A stretch of 64,000 bases of DNA from positions 1-64,000 of the forward strand of contig NZ_BDBD01000011.1 in assembly GCF_001612805.1 (NCBI RefSeq), written 5' to 3'. This document shows, piece after piece, positions 8,876 through 17,293 of the stretch. Under the pieces are notes generated by a model. It was not told the origin of the DNA. It was given only the letters and a program-made list of their open reading frames with translations, and ran no database searches. The stretch is from Nocardia coubleae NBRC 108252 (GTDB taxonomy: Bacteria > Actinomycetota > Actinomycetes > Mycobacteriales > Mycobacteriaceae). Each line of letters opens with the position of its first letter. The first letter of the stretch is position 1. A program made the translations under genes and the position numbers.

Positions 8876-9544
8876 TCACGAGGCATGCGGATATCCGATT
8901 TCGGAGATGTCTCGGGCCAGGTCCACCAGGGTGGCCTCTCCGTTCAACGACGACACGAGTTCCTGGTCGAGCGGCCGCAAGGCATACACGTCACGTACCG
9001 CTTCCAGGTCCACAGAGATCTCGTAATAGTCCTCGGCGAAGCGCTGGAACGCTTCAGGTGAGCGGTCGACCAGTAGTTGGAACAGATAGTTCGCCCCATC
9101 AGGGTCGGCATGGTCCGGGGGGAAGTCGATCGTGCCGTGGTGCCACTGATCATCGGTCGCCTTCCGCCACAAGCAGGCCGTCACAGCAAGCACGCCGTCC
9201 TCGTCGGTGAATGCCGGCTCCTCGACCAAGGGCATGAAGACATCGGGAACATCGTCGATCACTCCCGGCCAGGGCTGGCGGTCATGGCCATACGGGCTCA
9301 TCGGCGACTCGTGGCCAAAGCCCCGGATATATACCCCGGCCACCGAGAACACGATGGAGTATTCGTCTCCCGACCCGTTGCGCATCGAAGCCATCTCCTG
9401 GCCTTCGGCCCAGGCACCGTCGAAGGAGTAGTAACGGCTTTCCCAGTCCGGGCTCAGGATCGCGTCGAGCATCGCCAGCGAGCGGCACAGGTCCCGCAGG
9501 TCGGCGATGGCAGGAAGCCGGCGGGCTACGTCATAGACAGTCAC
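8876..9544 (-). CDS. hypothetical protein, 222 aa
   Basis: An acidic, soluble protein with no signal peptide or membrane segment, for which I recognise no family. The sequence is regular and gene-like, for example DWESRYYSFDGAWAEGQEMA and VFSVAGVYIRGFGHESPMSPYG, followed by an acidic C-terminal half. Tryptophan and charged residues suggest a folded cytoplasmic protein. The GTG at 9544 (VTVYDVARRLPAI) was chosen because it begins the conserved-looking part; longer in-frame extensions exist but look non-coding. It converges with the SRPBCC-synthetase gene with only 23 bases between stops. Confidence 0.65.
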   Translation of the reverse strand: MTVYDVARRLPAIADLRDLCRSLAMLDAILSPDWESRYYSFDGAWAEGQEMASMRNGSGDEYSIVFSVAGVYIRGFGHESPMSPYGHDRQPWPGVIDDVPDVFMPLVEEPAFTDEDGVLAVTACLWRKATDDQWHHGTIDFPPDHADPDGANYLFQLLVDRSPEAFQRFAEDYYEISVDLEAVRDVYALRPLDQELVSSLNGEATLVDLARDISEIGYPHAS

Positions 9545-9594
9545 GCGCTCATCCAACCGGACCCCTCTGACACCCGGCCGCGGTGCGGAACAAC

Positions 9595-9712
9595 TTGTGG
9601 CGGCGTGGCGCGCAGCCCCGGTGAGATCAACGTGGCCAATCGGCTCGGCGTGATCTTGCGGCAGCCGGGCGGCTCCTACGCGCCGCGCATGTACGCCGCC
9701 GAGATCGACTGA
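9595..9712 (+). pseudogene. possible C-terminal gene fragment in a 363-base gap
   Basis: The region 9545-9907 has no complete gene. One frame ends with GEINVANRLGVILRQPGGSY and then APRMYAAEID before a stop at 9712. It reads like the C terminus of a real protein but lacks a start and upstream sequence, and I cannot assign a family. It may be a relic of a gene that once preceded the carotenoid genes. Confidence 0.2.
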
Positions 9713-9907
9713 AGGTCGAAACCTGCTCAGACCCCGGATAATTCGCGCCGGGACGGGCGTCCACCGATCACGCGGCCGACGGCATCGGGGGTCATCCTGG
9801 GCAAGGTGTGTCTTCGAGGATCGGGCGCCACGGTGCGGGCGAGCCGATACGCTCAAGATCGACGCACAAACGATGCAATTTGAGGTAAATGGTGTCACAA
9901 TCGAGGC

Positions 9908-10204
9908 GTGAATGAAGAGCGAGCCGCCACCGCAGCCGACCCTCGCGGACTCTCCACCGACGACGGCTCAACGCAGTTCGCACGGTGGCTCGCGCAGACA
10001 CAGAGGTCGGTACGCGATCACGTCGACGAGTTCGTCCGGGCGCGTTGCGCGGCGTCCGAACCAGCGCTGCGCGCGGCCGCAAGTGTGGGACTGCTGCATG
10101 CGTTCGCGCTCGTGCGAGACGACGTGATGGACGGGTCCCGCGTCGGACGGGAACGGCAGTCGACCCACCTGCGTCTGGCCGCGTGGCATACCGAGCAACG
10201 ATGA
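9908..10204 (+). pseudogene. truncated geranylgeranyl/polyprenyl diphosphate synthase (crtE/idsA-like)
   Basis: The 98-aa ORF opens like an isoprenyl diphosphate synthase and contains VGLLHAFALVRDDVMDGS, whose DDVMD is the first aspartate-rich motif of that family. It stops about 20 residues later, so around two thirds of a normal 330-360 aa enzyme, including the second aspartate motif, is absent. Its stop overlaps the start of the phytoene synthase gene as ATGA, so translational coupling is kept. This suggests an internal deletion that spared both ends. It is unlikely to make geranylgeranyl diphosphate, but may still be translated and feed ribosomes to crtB. Confidence 0.75.
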
Positions 10205-11160
10205 CTCGCACCGAACTCGACGCCGCCGGTATCCGTGACGCGGGGTTGCGCGCGTCCTATCAGAGGTGCCGGGAGCTCAATGCCCGGCACGGGCGCACAT
10301 TCTTCCTCGCCACCCGGCTGCTCGCGCCCGCCCAGCGCCCAGCGATCCATGCGCTCTACGGCTTTGCCCGATGGGCGGACGACATCGTCGACGAGCCCCC
10401 GACCGGCGACGATGTCGATTCTGCGGCGGCACGCCTGGACGCGGTGGCCCAGACCATGCGCGACAGTTTTCGCGGTATTCACGACGACCCGATCCTGGCC
10501 GCGCTTGCCGATACCGCCGCCAGATACGGGATCGAGCACTCGCTGTTCGACGATTTCCTCGACTCGATGCGGATGGATCTGACGGTGACCGACTACCCGG
10601 ATCGGGCCGCGCTGGATCGCTATATCCACGGTTCGGCAGCGGTGATCGGCCTGCAGGTACTGCCGGTGCTCGGCACCATCGGCCCCCGATCCGAGGCCGC
10701 GCCCTACGCGGCGGCGTTGGGTAAAGCCTTCCAGCTCACCAACTTCCTTCGCGACGTCGCCGAAGACCTCGACCGTGGCCGGGTGTATCTGCCTGCCGAC
10801 GAGCTGGCTGCTTTCGGTGTGGATCGCGCCCGCTTGCAGTGGTGCCGGACCAACCGGCGCACCGACTCCAAGGTGCGGTCCGCGCTGGCCGCTCAACACG
10901 CCGTCGCCCGGGACTGGTACCGGTACGCCGATGCCGGAATCGCGTTGCTGCACCCGGTATCGCGACCCTGCGTCGCCACCGCGGCCGTCTTGTATTCGGA
11001 GATCCTCGACCGGATCGAACAGAGCGAGTTCGCTGTGTTCACCGCGCGGGCGACCGTGAGCAACGCGCGCCGAACGCGCGTCGCCGGTTCGGCGCTGGCT
11101 CGTGCGTTGTGGGCGCGGCGAGGTAGCCGGGCACGGGCACTGACCCCCACCGGAGGCTGA
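10201..11160 (+). CDS. crtB: phytoene synthase
   Basis: The 319-aa enzyme condenses two geranylgeranyl diphosphates to phytoene, the first committed step of C40 carotenoids. Both Mg-diphosphate motifs are intact: YGFARWADDIVDE (residues 53-65) and QLTNFLRDVAEDLDRGRVYL (178-197). The length is normal. The ATG overlaps the stop of a truncated prenyl diphosphate synthase ORF. No phytoene desaturase, cyclase or intact crtE is present in the window, so other pathway genes must lie elsewhere if carotenoids are made. A strong hairpin follows. A squalene synthase assignment is less likely given the crtE remnant. Confidence 0.88.
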   Translation: MTRTELDAAGIRDAGLRASYQRCRELNARHGRTFFLATRLLAPAQRPAIHALYGFARWADDIVDEPPTGDDVDSAAARLDAVAQTMRDSFRGIHDDPILAALADTAARYGIEHSLFDDFLDSMRMDLTVTDYPDRAALDRYIHGSAAVIGLQVLPVLGTIGPRSEAAPYAAALGKAFQLTNFLRDVAEDLDRGRVYLPADELAAFGVDRARLQWCRTNRRTDSKVRSALAAQHAVARDWYRYADAGIALLHPVSRPCVATAAVLYSEILDRIEQSEFAVFTARATVSNARRTRVAGSALARALWARRGSRARALTPTGG

Positions 11161-11190
11161 GGTGATCGGGTCGAGCCGAGAGAAATAGCG

Positions 11191-11230
11191 AGATTCGGAC
11201 CCTCGGCTCCGAATCCGAGGGTCCGAATCT
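11191..11230. terminator. bidirectional terminator hairpin
   Basis: A perfect 16-bp stem (left arm AGATTCGGACCCTCGG, 11191-11206) with an 8-base loop lies exactly between the stop of crtB and the stop of the convergent SDR gene at 11231. Its symmetry and position indicate termination for both strands. Confidence 0.8.
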
Positions 11231-12706
11231 TCAACCTGTCGGCGTGCTATCGGGGGTGCGTTCCGCAGTACTCGTGATGTTACGGACCATGCCTCCGAAA
11301 ACGGCGCTGTGGAACGGGCTGATCGCCTTCCAATACAGGTGCCCGACGAGTCCGTGCGGTTGAAAGATCGCGCGCTGACGGTATCGCGAACCACCGTTCG
11401 GGGCGGGCTCGACACCGAGCTCGAGCCACGCCAGGCCCGGCACCCGCATCTCGGCGCGAAGGCGCAGCAGGTGTGGTCGGTCGATATATTCGACGCGCCA
11501 CCAGTCCAACGCCTCGCCGGAGTGCAGGCGCCGAGGGTGTTTGCGGCCGCGGCGAAGTCCGACACCTCCGGCCACCCGGTCGATCCAGCCGCGGAGCGAC
11601 CAGGCGAGCGGGAACGAATACCAGCCGTTCTCACCGCCGATGGATTCGATCACCGCCCACACCGTGTCCGGATCCGCGGAGGTGTGATGTTCGCGAAGGT
11701 CCTCATAGAGGGAGCCGCCAGACCAGTCCGGATCGGTGGGTAAGGGATCGGAGGGTGCGCCGTAGGTGCTGGCATCGGACCAACGAGTGGGCACCTCGGC
11801 GTTGCGGATGCGGGTCAGCGCCAGCTCCACGGCACGTCCGTACCGGGTGAGGCCATCCGGGGGATCCGAGATGTACGCGGCGATATCGTGCTCACCACAG
11901 ACCACCTCGTGGACGAGCGACTCGATGAGCGGCACAGCCAGCGCACGGGGCACCGGCGTCACCAGGTTGACCCACTGCGCGGACAGCCACGGCGTGAGCA
12001 CCGGAACCGGCAGCACGACTCGACGATTCAGCCCGGCCACGACGGCGTATTCGCGCATCATGGTCAGGTAGGTCATCACGTCGGGCCCGCCGATATCGAC
12101 GGCGCGGTTGACGTCGGCCGGCAACTCCGCAGCGTGCACCAGGTAATACAGAACGTCTCGAACAGCAATCGGCTGAATCCTGTTGTGAACCCACCGTGGG
12201 GTGACCATCGCGGGCAGGCGTTCGGACAGATACCGCAGCATCTCGAAACTTGCCGACCCGGAACCGATGATCACCGCCGCACGCAACTCCGCGGTGGGAA
12301 CACCGGAGGCACGCAGGATCTCGCCGACCTCGGCACGGGAGGCCAGGTGGCGAGACAGTTCGGTGTGTGGCGGGACGATTCCACCGAGATAGACGATGCG
12401 CCCGACCCCCGCCGACAACGCGGCCGCCCCGACGATCCGCGCGGCTTCACGATCGATATCGGCGAAGTCGCGACGGGTCAAGGAGTGCACCAGGTAGTAG
12501 ACGACCTCCTGACCACCCACCGCCGAACGCACCTGGTCGCTGTCGGTGACATCTCCCTCGACCACCTCGACCCGATCGAGCCACGGCACTTCGGCCAGCT
12601 TCGCCGGTGTCCGGGCGGCCACCCGGACGTCATGACCGGCCCGAAGCAATTCGGGTACCAACCGGCCACCGATGTAGCCGGTCACCCCGAAGATCACACA
12701 CCGCAT
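11231..12706 (-). CDS. SDR family oxidoreductase with C-terminal DUF2867 region
   Basis: A 491-aa two-part protein. Residues 1 to about 250 are an atypical SDR/NmrA-like NAD(P)-binding domain with the Rossmann motif VTGYIGGRLVPELL near the N terminus and YLGGIVPP further on. The C-terminal part (about 330-480), with EALDWWRVEYIDRPHLLRLR, matches the DUF2867 region seen in such fusions. The substrate is unknown. It follows an SRPBCC gene by 12 bases and is probably its operon partner. Related gene pairs are often found close to carotenoid or photolyase genes in actinobacteria as I remember it, which would fit the neighbouring crtB. Confidence 0.8.
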   Translation of the reverse strand: MRCVIFGVTGYIGGRLVPELLRAGHDVRVAARTPAKLAEVPWLDRVEVVEGDVTDSDQVRSAVGGQEVVYYLVHSLTRRDFADIDREAARIVGAAALSAGVGRIVYLGGIVPPHTELSRHLASRAEVGEILRASGVPTAELRAAVIIGSGSASFEMLRYLSERLPAMVTPRWVHNRIQPIAVRDVLYYLVHAAELPADVNRAVDIGGPDVMTYLTMMREYAVVAGLNRRVVLPVPVLTPWLSAQWVNLVTPVPRALAVPLIESLVHEVVCGEHDIAAYISDPPDGLTRYGRAVELALTRIRNAEVPTRWSDASTYGAPSDPLPTDPDWSGGSLYEDLREHHTSADPDTVWAVIESIGGENGWYSFPLAWSLRGWIDRVAGGVGLRRGRKHPRRLHSGEALDWWRVEYIDRPHLLRLRAEMRVPGLAWLELGVEPAPNGGSRYRQRAIFQPHGLVGHLYWKAISPFHSAVFGGMVRNITSTAERTPDSTPTG

Positions 12707-12718
12707 GCTGATTCGCGA

Positions 12719-13180
12719 CTAGGGCTTGGGGCGATCGACATCGCCTCGCCACGCTCCCGTTTCCGACCCACGGCTTTCGATGAAGTCTTTGAAGCGGCGC
12801 ACGTCCCCCTTGATGCGGCGATCGAGCACCCCGGTTTTGTCCGCGATGTTCTCGACGAATCCGTCGGGATCGATGTCCATCTGCACGGTGACCCGGGTCG
12901 TCGAGTCGTCGAGCCGATGAAAGGTGACCACTCCGGCATGCTGCGGACCATCGTCGGATTTCCAGGCGATGCGTTCCTCCGGATGCTGCTCGGTGATGGT
13001 GGCATCGAATGTCCGGGAAGCTCCGGCGATGTCGACAGTCCACCGGGTGTGAGTGTCGTCGAGCTGTTCGATGCGGTCGACACCGTGCATGAACTGAGGG
13101 AACGATTCGAACTGGGTCCACTGGTTGTAGGCGGTCGCCACCGGCACGTGCACGTCGACAGCTTCGATGACAGTGCTCAT
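12719..13180 (-). CDS. SRPBCC family protein (polyketide cyclase/dehydrase-like)
   Basis: A 153-aa protein beginning MSTVIEAVDVHVPVATAYNQ with the helix-grip pattern of the family: a first strand and helix, then WTQFESFPQFMHGVDRIEQL, and a long C-terminal helix DRRIKGDVRRFKDFIESRG. The start ATG is preceded by GGAGG with ideal spacing; longer upstream frames look non-coding. It probably binds a small hydrophobic ligand. It is the first gene of a two-gene unit with the SDR/DUF2867 protein. Confidence 0.82.
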   Translation of the reverse strand: MSTVIEAVDVHVPVATAYNQWTQFESFPQFMHGVDRIEQLDDTHTRWTVDIAGASRTFDATITEQHPEERIAWKSDDGPQHAGVVTFHRLDDSTTRVTVQMDIDPDGFVENIADKTGVLDRRIKGDVRRFKDFIESRGSETGAWRGDVDRPKP

Positions 13181-13292
13181 TCTCGGCCTCCTCGGATCGA
13201 ATTTTCTACATTCAGCGGCCGAGTGCCCACTCGCCCCGAGTTCACACCGATTGATGCAAATTCGCTTCAACCGGGCTGCGGTCCGACCGCCG

Positions 13293-14726
13293 CCTAACGA
13301 CGTCGACGACGTGCTCGAAGGCGCAGACCCGCGGGCTTGAGGGTGAGGGTTTCGCGCACGTCGAGGTCATATTTCGGGTCGGGTTCCAGGTCGAGCTGGT
13401 GCAGAAGTGCCGCGAGGGTGACGGCGATTTCGTGGTGCGCGAACTGGCGACCGATGCAAGCGCGGGGGCCGGTGCCGAAGGGTTTGTAGACGCGGGGCGG
13501 CAGGCCGCGAATGTTGTCGGGCAGAAATCGGTCGGGTTGAATTGATCTGCGTCGTGACCCCAGGCCGGGTCACGGTGGGCGCCGAGGAGCAGCACCAGCA
13601 CCCAGTCCTTCTTGGCGAACCGGTATCGGCCGCAGAGCGTGGTGTCGTGCTTGGCCCGGCGGAAGTATCCGGGGCCGGTCGGCCACAGTCGCAGGGTCTC
13701 GTCGATGACGCGCCGCAGACTGCGGAGCTTGGCCACGTCGTCATACCGGATATCGGGGAATTCCGGTGTGGGCCAGCGCTCGTCGAGCTCGGCTCGGACG
13801 CCGGCGGCGATGTCGGGACGGGTCGAGAGGTAATGGAGAGCGAAGGCGATGGTGTTGGCGGAGGTCTCACTGCCCGCGATGAGGAAGGTGAGGATCTGAT
13901 TCCGGATGTTCACTGTGTCCAACCGCTCCCCGGTTTCCGGGTCGGCACTGTCGAGCATGAGATCGAGGATGTCGCGATACCGACGGTGTGAATCGTGTTT
14001 GCGGGCTTCGATGATGTCGTCGACGACTGCGTGAGCGTGCGCCAGATCGGCCTCGTGCCGAGCATGGTCGGCCCGACGGAAGACCTTCTCGAACAACGGA
14101 AGTACATCCGTGCGGCGGTTGGCATAGGAGAGCTCACGCACCATCGCTTCGACAAACGAACCGCTGTTGGAATCGGCCAGTGAACCGAAGGAATGCGAGA
14201 AACCCGCGCGCGCGATGATTTCGAACGTCAGCTTGTTCGTCGCCGCGGGCACGTCGATCCACTCCGCTGTCGTCGACCACAGGTCGGTCAATTCGCGGAC
14301 GGTGCCGGTGATCGCGGCGTGATAGTCGGCCATCGCCGATTTGGTGAAGGCGGGAGCGAGAACGGCGTGTGCTTTGGCCCAGTTCGGTTCCGAGTTGTAG
14401 GCGGTGAACAATCCGTCACCCGCCAGTGGCCGCAACTTCATCAACGCGTGCCCGACATGCTTCTCCCACCGCGACTCGTCGTTGACCTCCTCGATGGCCT
14501 CGACCCCGGTGACGATGACCGCAGGGTAACCGAACAACTTCTGCTCGAAGACCGGCCCCAACTCCCGCGCCTGCTCGGCGAGTCGCTGGCACGGCTTCGC
14601 GAAATCGGTGGTCAGGACGTCACCGACCAACGGCAGCCGAAACCGGGGATGCGGTGGCTTCTCGGAGAGCTGGGATCCGGGAATGCTTTCTCGCGCTACG
14701 AAATTCGCGAACACGGCGGGTTCCAC
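13293..14726 (-). pseudogene. cytochrome P450 interrupted by a single frameshift
   Basis: The first frame carries a P450 of the CYP102-like heme-domain type without a reductase: I-helix FLIAGSETSANTIAF, K-helix ETLRLWP and DPAWGHDADQFNP. Immediately after FNP (about 13531-13536) the frame breaks. One base forward, the rest reads DRFLPDNIRGLPPRVYKPFG, then TGPRACIGRQFA with the heme-ligand cysteine, and ends in an Arg-rich tail at 13293. Restoring one lost base gives a normal 477-aa enzyme from GTG 14726. Without it the product lacks the heme loop. The lesion could be a real recent mutation or a sequencing error. Confidence 0.82.
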
Positions 14727-14881
14727 ATCGCGAGTGTAGGCGCAACTGGGTCGGCGAATGCCGAACGCAACGCTCCGGTCGATGACGCCCGGAGCGTTGC
14801 GTTTTCGCGGGCGGGGCCCGGTCGGACGGACCGGCGGCCCGAGGTTGACCTGCACTGTGGTTGAGGTTGCACAGTGGCCGG

Positions 14882-15268
14882 ATGCGGATGAATCAGATCA
14901 CTATCGGTGCTACGAACCTTGGGCGGTCCGAGCAGTTTTATAGGCTGCTCGGGCTGCATCTGATCGTCAAAACCGACCATTACCTGCGTTTCCGATGCCC
15001 TGACGGTGACAGCACGTTTTCGATCGAGCTGGTCGAATCCCTGCGCGGCGGTGGGCCGGTCTCCGTCTACTTCGAATCCGACGACCTCGACAACCAGTGC
15101 GCTCGGCTACGTGCTGCGGGCGTGGTGTTCGACAGTTCGCCCGTCGACACTCCATGGCTGTGGCGCGAGGCATGGCTGCACGATCCGGACGGTCATCGGC
15201 TATGCCTCTTCTATGCCGGAGTCAACCGGCTCGACCCACCATGGCGGATCGCTGAGTCGACGTCCTGA
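14882..15268 (+). CDS. VOC family protein (glyoxalase/bleomycin-resistance fold)
   Basis: A 128-aa single VOC domain protein: ITIGATNLGRSEQFYRLLGL at the N terminus, then YLRFRCPDG, and WREAWLHDPDGHRLCLFYAG at the C terminus with the typical HDPDGH signature carrying metal-ligand candidates. ATG 14882 was chosen; ATG 14888 is equally possible. It could be a dioxygenase, isomerase or resistance-type binder; sequence alone does not decide. The last codons overlap the first copy of a direct repeat that recurs beyond the neighbouring lsr2 gene. Confidence 0.8.
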   Translation: MRMNQITIGATNLGRSEQFYRLLGLHLIVKTDHYLRFRCPDGDSTFSIELVESLRGGGPVSVYFESDDLDNQCARLRAAGVVFDSSPVDTPWLWREAWLHDPDGHRLCLFYAGVNRLDPPWRIAESTS

Positions 15269-15317
15269 TTGCGGCCGACCCGCAGTCGATCAGGGGCGCT
15301 CGGTCACCGCGCGAGTC
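15267..15317. repeat. imperfect direct repeat, copy A
   Basis: About 51 bases starting GATTGCGGCCGACC and ending CGGTCACCGCGCGAGTC recur at 15937-15986 in the same orientation with one substitution and a short indel region. Weaker similarity extends about 24 bases further upstream (GGCGGATCGC). The two copies bracket the lsr2 gene. Copy A overlaps the 3' end of the VOC gene. Confidence 0.75.
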
Positions 15318-15429
15318 GTCTGCAGCGCCGACAAGCTCGCCGACTTTGCAATCGGCGTCATGACACGGCACCGGACATCTCGGCGGGACTGGCCGGGGCA
15401 TCCGGGCCGGGGGCGCTCGCCACGCCTGC

Positions 15430-15783
15430 CTATGCCGAGGCTTCGTCGTAGGCGGCGATGATCTCGGCGGCGATGCGGCCGCGGGTGGAGACGGTGTGGC
15501 CGTTCGCGATCGCCCAGGCCCTGATGGCCGCGAGGTCGCTGCGGCGACCTGTCTGGGCGGCGGGGGTCGCCGTGGCGTGTCGGCGGGTGTTGCTGGTTTT
15601 GGCGCGGCCGGTTCGCCGGGCGTAGGGGATCCACTGTTCGAAGGTGTTGCGCAGTTTGGTGGCGTTGGTTTCGGACAGGTCGATCTCGTAGGTGTGTCCG
15701 TCGATGCCGAAAATGACGGTTTCTTCGGCGGCGGATGTGCCGTCGAAATCGTCGACGAGGGTGACAACGACCTTGCGCGCCAT
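15430..15783 (-). CDS. lsr2: Lsr2-family nucleoid-associated protein
   Basis: A 117-aa protein with both Lsr2 domains. The N-terminal dimerisation region begins MARKVVVTLVDDFDGTSAAE and continues FGIDGHTYEIDLSE. The C-terminal DNA-binding helix region is IRAWAIANGHTVSTRGRI, where RGR is the AT-hook-like motif inserted in the minor groove. Lsr2 bridges and silences AT-rich, often foreign DNA. Length and order are normal. The gene stands alone between two copies of a direct repeat, so it is more likely an accessory paralogue than the chromosomal core copy (inference). Confidence 0.9.
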   Translation of the reverse strand: MARKVVVTLVDDFDGTSAAEETVIFGIDGHTYEIDLSETNATKLRNTFEQWIPYARRTGRAKTSNTRRHATATPAAQTGRRSDLAAIRAWAIANGHTVSTRGRIAAEIIAAYDEASA

Positions 15784-15936
15784 ATGGATTCCTGTCAGTT
15801 GTGTATACGGGTTCGGTTCGGCGATGGCCAGGGTAGTAGCACTCGGCGCGAGTCGTGCATGCGGACCGTGTGATCCACTTGTCTGGTTGAGGCGGACCCG
15901 GTCCTCGCGGGCGGCGGATCGCCGACCCGGCGTCAG

Positions 15937-15986
15937 GATTGCGGCCGACCGGCAGTCGATCAGGGCTCTCGGTCACCGCGCGAGTC
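15937..15986. repeat. imperfect direct repeat, copy B
   Basis: Second copy of the repeat that starts at 15267, same orientation. It overlaps the last codons and stop of the TetR gene on the minus strand, so copy A looks like a duplicate of that TetR 3' end placed on the far side of lsr2. Confidence 0.75.
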
Positions 15987-16607
15987 ACTGCTGATCCTTC
16001 GTGCGGGCGCTCGATGTGCCTGTGCGGCAGCGACATCCGAGGAAGCGACCTTCGGTGGGCCGGATGTGGCGGTGAGGCTGCGGACGAGCAGGTCGATGAC
16101 CGCTCGCTTGTCCACGTCGTCGTGCTGGTGGGTGAGGAGCCCTTCGATCACGAAGGTGCCGATGGCGGACATGGCCGCGAGATCGGTCTCGGCGACTCCG
16201 GCCGCGCGGAGGTTGTCCGCGAACAGCGCGCCGGCGAGCTGATGGAACCCGGTGTGCCAGGCGGCGACGGAGTGGGAGGTGGCCACCCGGGCGTGCACGG
16301 TATTGACCAGCCCGTGCAGCTGTTCGAGTTGGTCGACCACCCATAGCAGCTGCTCGTTCAGCGGCAGGCCGTCGATCTCCGCGTAGGTGGCCAGTGCCTC
16401 GGCCAGAATGCGGTCGAGGACCGCGATGAGCAGCTCGTCCTTGTCCTGGAAGTACCAGTAGATCGTATTGACGGTGACGCCCGCGCTTTTGGCGATCCGC
16501 GCTGTGGACGCCGAGTCGAAGCCGTCGTCGATGAGCAGGCGTCGCGCGGCGGCGATGATCTCCTCTTGCTTCTCCTCACGGTTCTGCGGGCGTCGGTTCC
16601 TTGGCAC
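15960..16607 (-). CDS. TetR family transcriptional regulator
   Basis: A 215-aa repressor with N-terminal helix-turn-helix (EIIAAARRLLIDDGFDSAST, then RIAKSAGVTVNTIYWYFQDK, residues about 14-60) and an all-helical ligand-binding C-terminal domain. It is divergent from a conserved hypothetical gene, and a perfect 10-bp inverted repeat lies between them, so it probably represses itself and the operon 16686-18091. Its 3' end is made of sequence repeated at 15267. The ligand is unknown. Confidence 0.88.
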   Translation of the reverse strand: MPRNRRPQNREEKQEEIIAAARRLLIDDGFDSASTARIAKSAGVTVNTIYWYFQDKDELLIAVLDRILAEALATYAEIDGLPLNEQLLWVVDQLEQLHGLVNTVHARVATSHSVAAWHTGFHQLAGALFADNLRAAGVAETDLAAMSAIGTFVIEGLLTHQHDDVDKRAVIDLLVRSLTATSGPPKVASSDVAAAQAHRAPARRISSDSRGDREP

Positions 16608-16629
16608 CTCGACACTCTATCTTGAACCG

Positions 16630-16659
16630 CGCTCAAGAAGGCGGTACGTTTCTTGAGCG
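16630..16659. promoter_or_regulatory. TetR operator candidate (inverted repeat)
   Basis: CGCTCAAGAA (16630-16639) is mirrored perfectly by TTCTTGAGCG (16650-16659) with a 10-base spacer. Further outward TCTTGAAC and TTCAAGAA echo the same CTTGAA/TTCAAG core. It lies in the divergent promoter region between the TetR gene and the gene at 16686. Confidence 0.75.
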
Positions 16660-16685
16660 ACATTCAAGAAATGAGGCTGGTTCAC

Positions 16686-17255
16686 ATGGACTCCGACAAC
16701 GTGGCCGACGAGCTGCGCCGACTCGACACCCGAGGTCTGCTTGCCCTGTTCACCACTCTGGAAGCCCCCACGATCGCCGAAATCGACGGCGAATACGCCG
16801 CCGCTCTGCTGGCCCAGCCGAATCTGTTCGCCGTGGTGACCGGAAAGGTGGCCGTGGCCAACCCGCTCGAGCCATGGCGGTGCAAGGCTTTCCGGCCTGT
16901 CGACGAGAACAGCGGGCGTGGTTACAACACCTTCGGCAGGCTCGGCCGAGTCCGGCAGCGCTACCCGATGCGTACGCTGTTGGCCCCGTCCCGCTACGAC
17001 GGCGCACTGTCCTACACGCTCGTCTATCGCGCCTACACCTCGCTCTGCGGCTCGATCCACATGGTGGACGAGGTGCGGCGGGCCGCGCCCGGCGTCTACC
17101 TCGGAATCGGCACCTGGGGGTTCACCGATGCCCAGCGCCGCGTCCCCCGGCCCTTCCTGCTGACCGGCCCGATCGGCTCCTATCGCGGAGACATCGGTAA
17201 AGCCCGCCGCGACTTCACCCCGGGCACCCGCGAGCTGCCCGGCACGCCCGCCTGA
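16686..17255 (+). CDS. conserved hypothetical protein, TetR-controlled
   Basis: A 189-aa soluble protein without signal peptide. Conserved-looking blocks are EIDGEYAAALLAQP, KAFRPVDENSGRGYNTFGR, LVYRAYTSLCGSIHMVDEVR and GVYLGIGTWGFTDAQRRVP. I know similar unannotated proteins from mycobacteria and nocardiae but no function. ATG 16686 was chosen because GAGG lies 9 bases upstream; an upstream in-frame ATG (16671) and a TTG inside the operator are less likely. It is the first gene after the operator and is followed 38 bases later by an SDR, probably in one transcript. Confidence 0.72.
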   Translation: MDSDNVADELRRLDTRGLLALFTTLEAPTIAEIDGEYAAALLAQPNLFAVVTGKVAVANPLEPWRCKAFRPVDENSGRGYNTFGRLGRVRQRYPMRTLLAPSRYDGALSYTLVYRAYTSLCGSIHMVDEVRRAAPGVYLGIGTWGFTDAQRRVPRPFLLTGPIGSYRGDIGKARRDFTPGTRELPGTPA

Positions 17256-17293
17256 CACCACTCACGTCTCGGCCCTATCCGAACGAAGGAATC

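Noticed and set aside
15267..15986. insertion sequence or transposon around lsr2
   Set aside because: No transposase, terminal inverted repeats or target-site duplication could be seen; only the direct repeat is supported.
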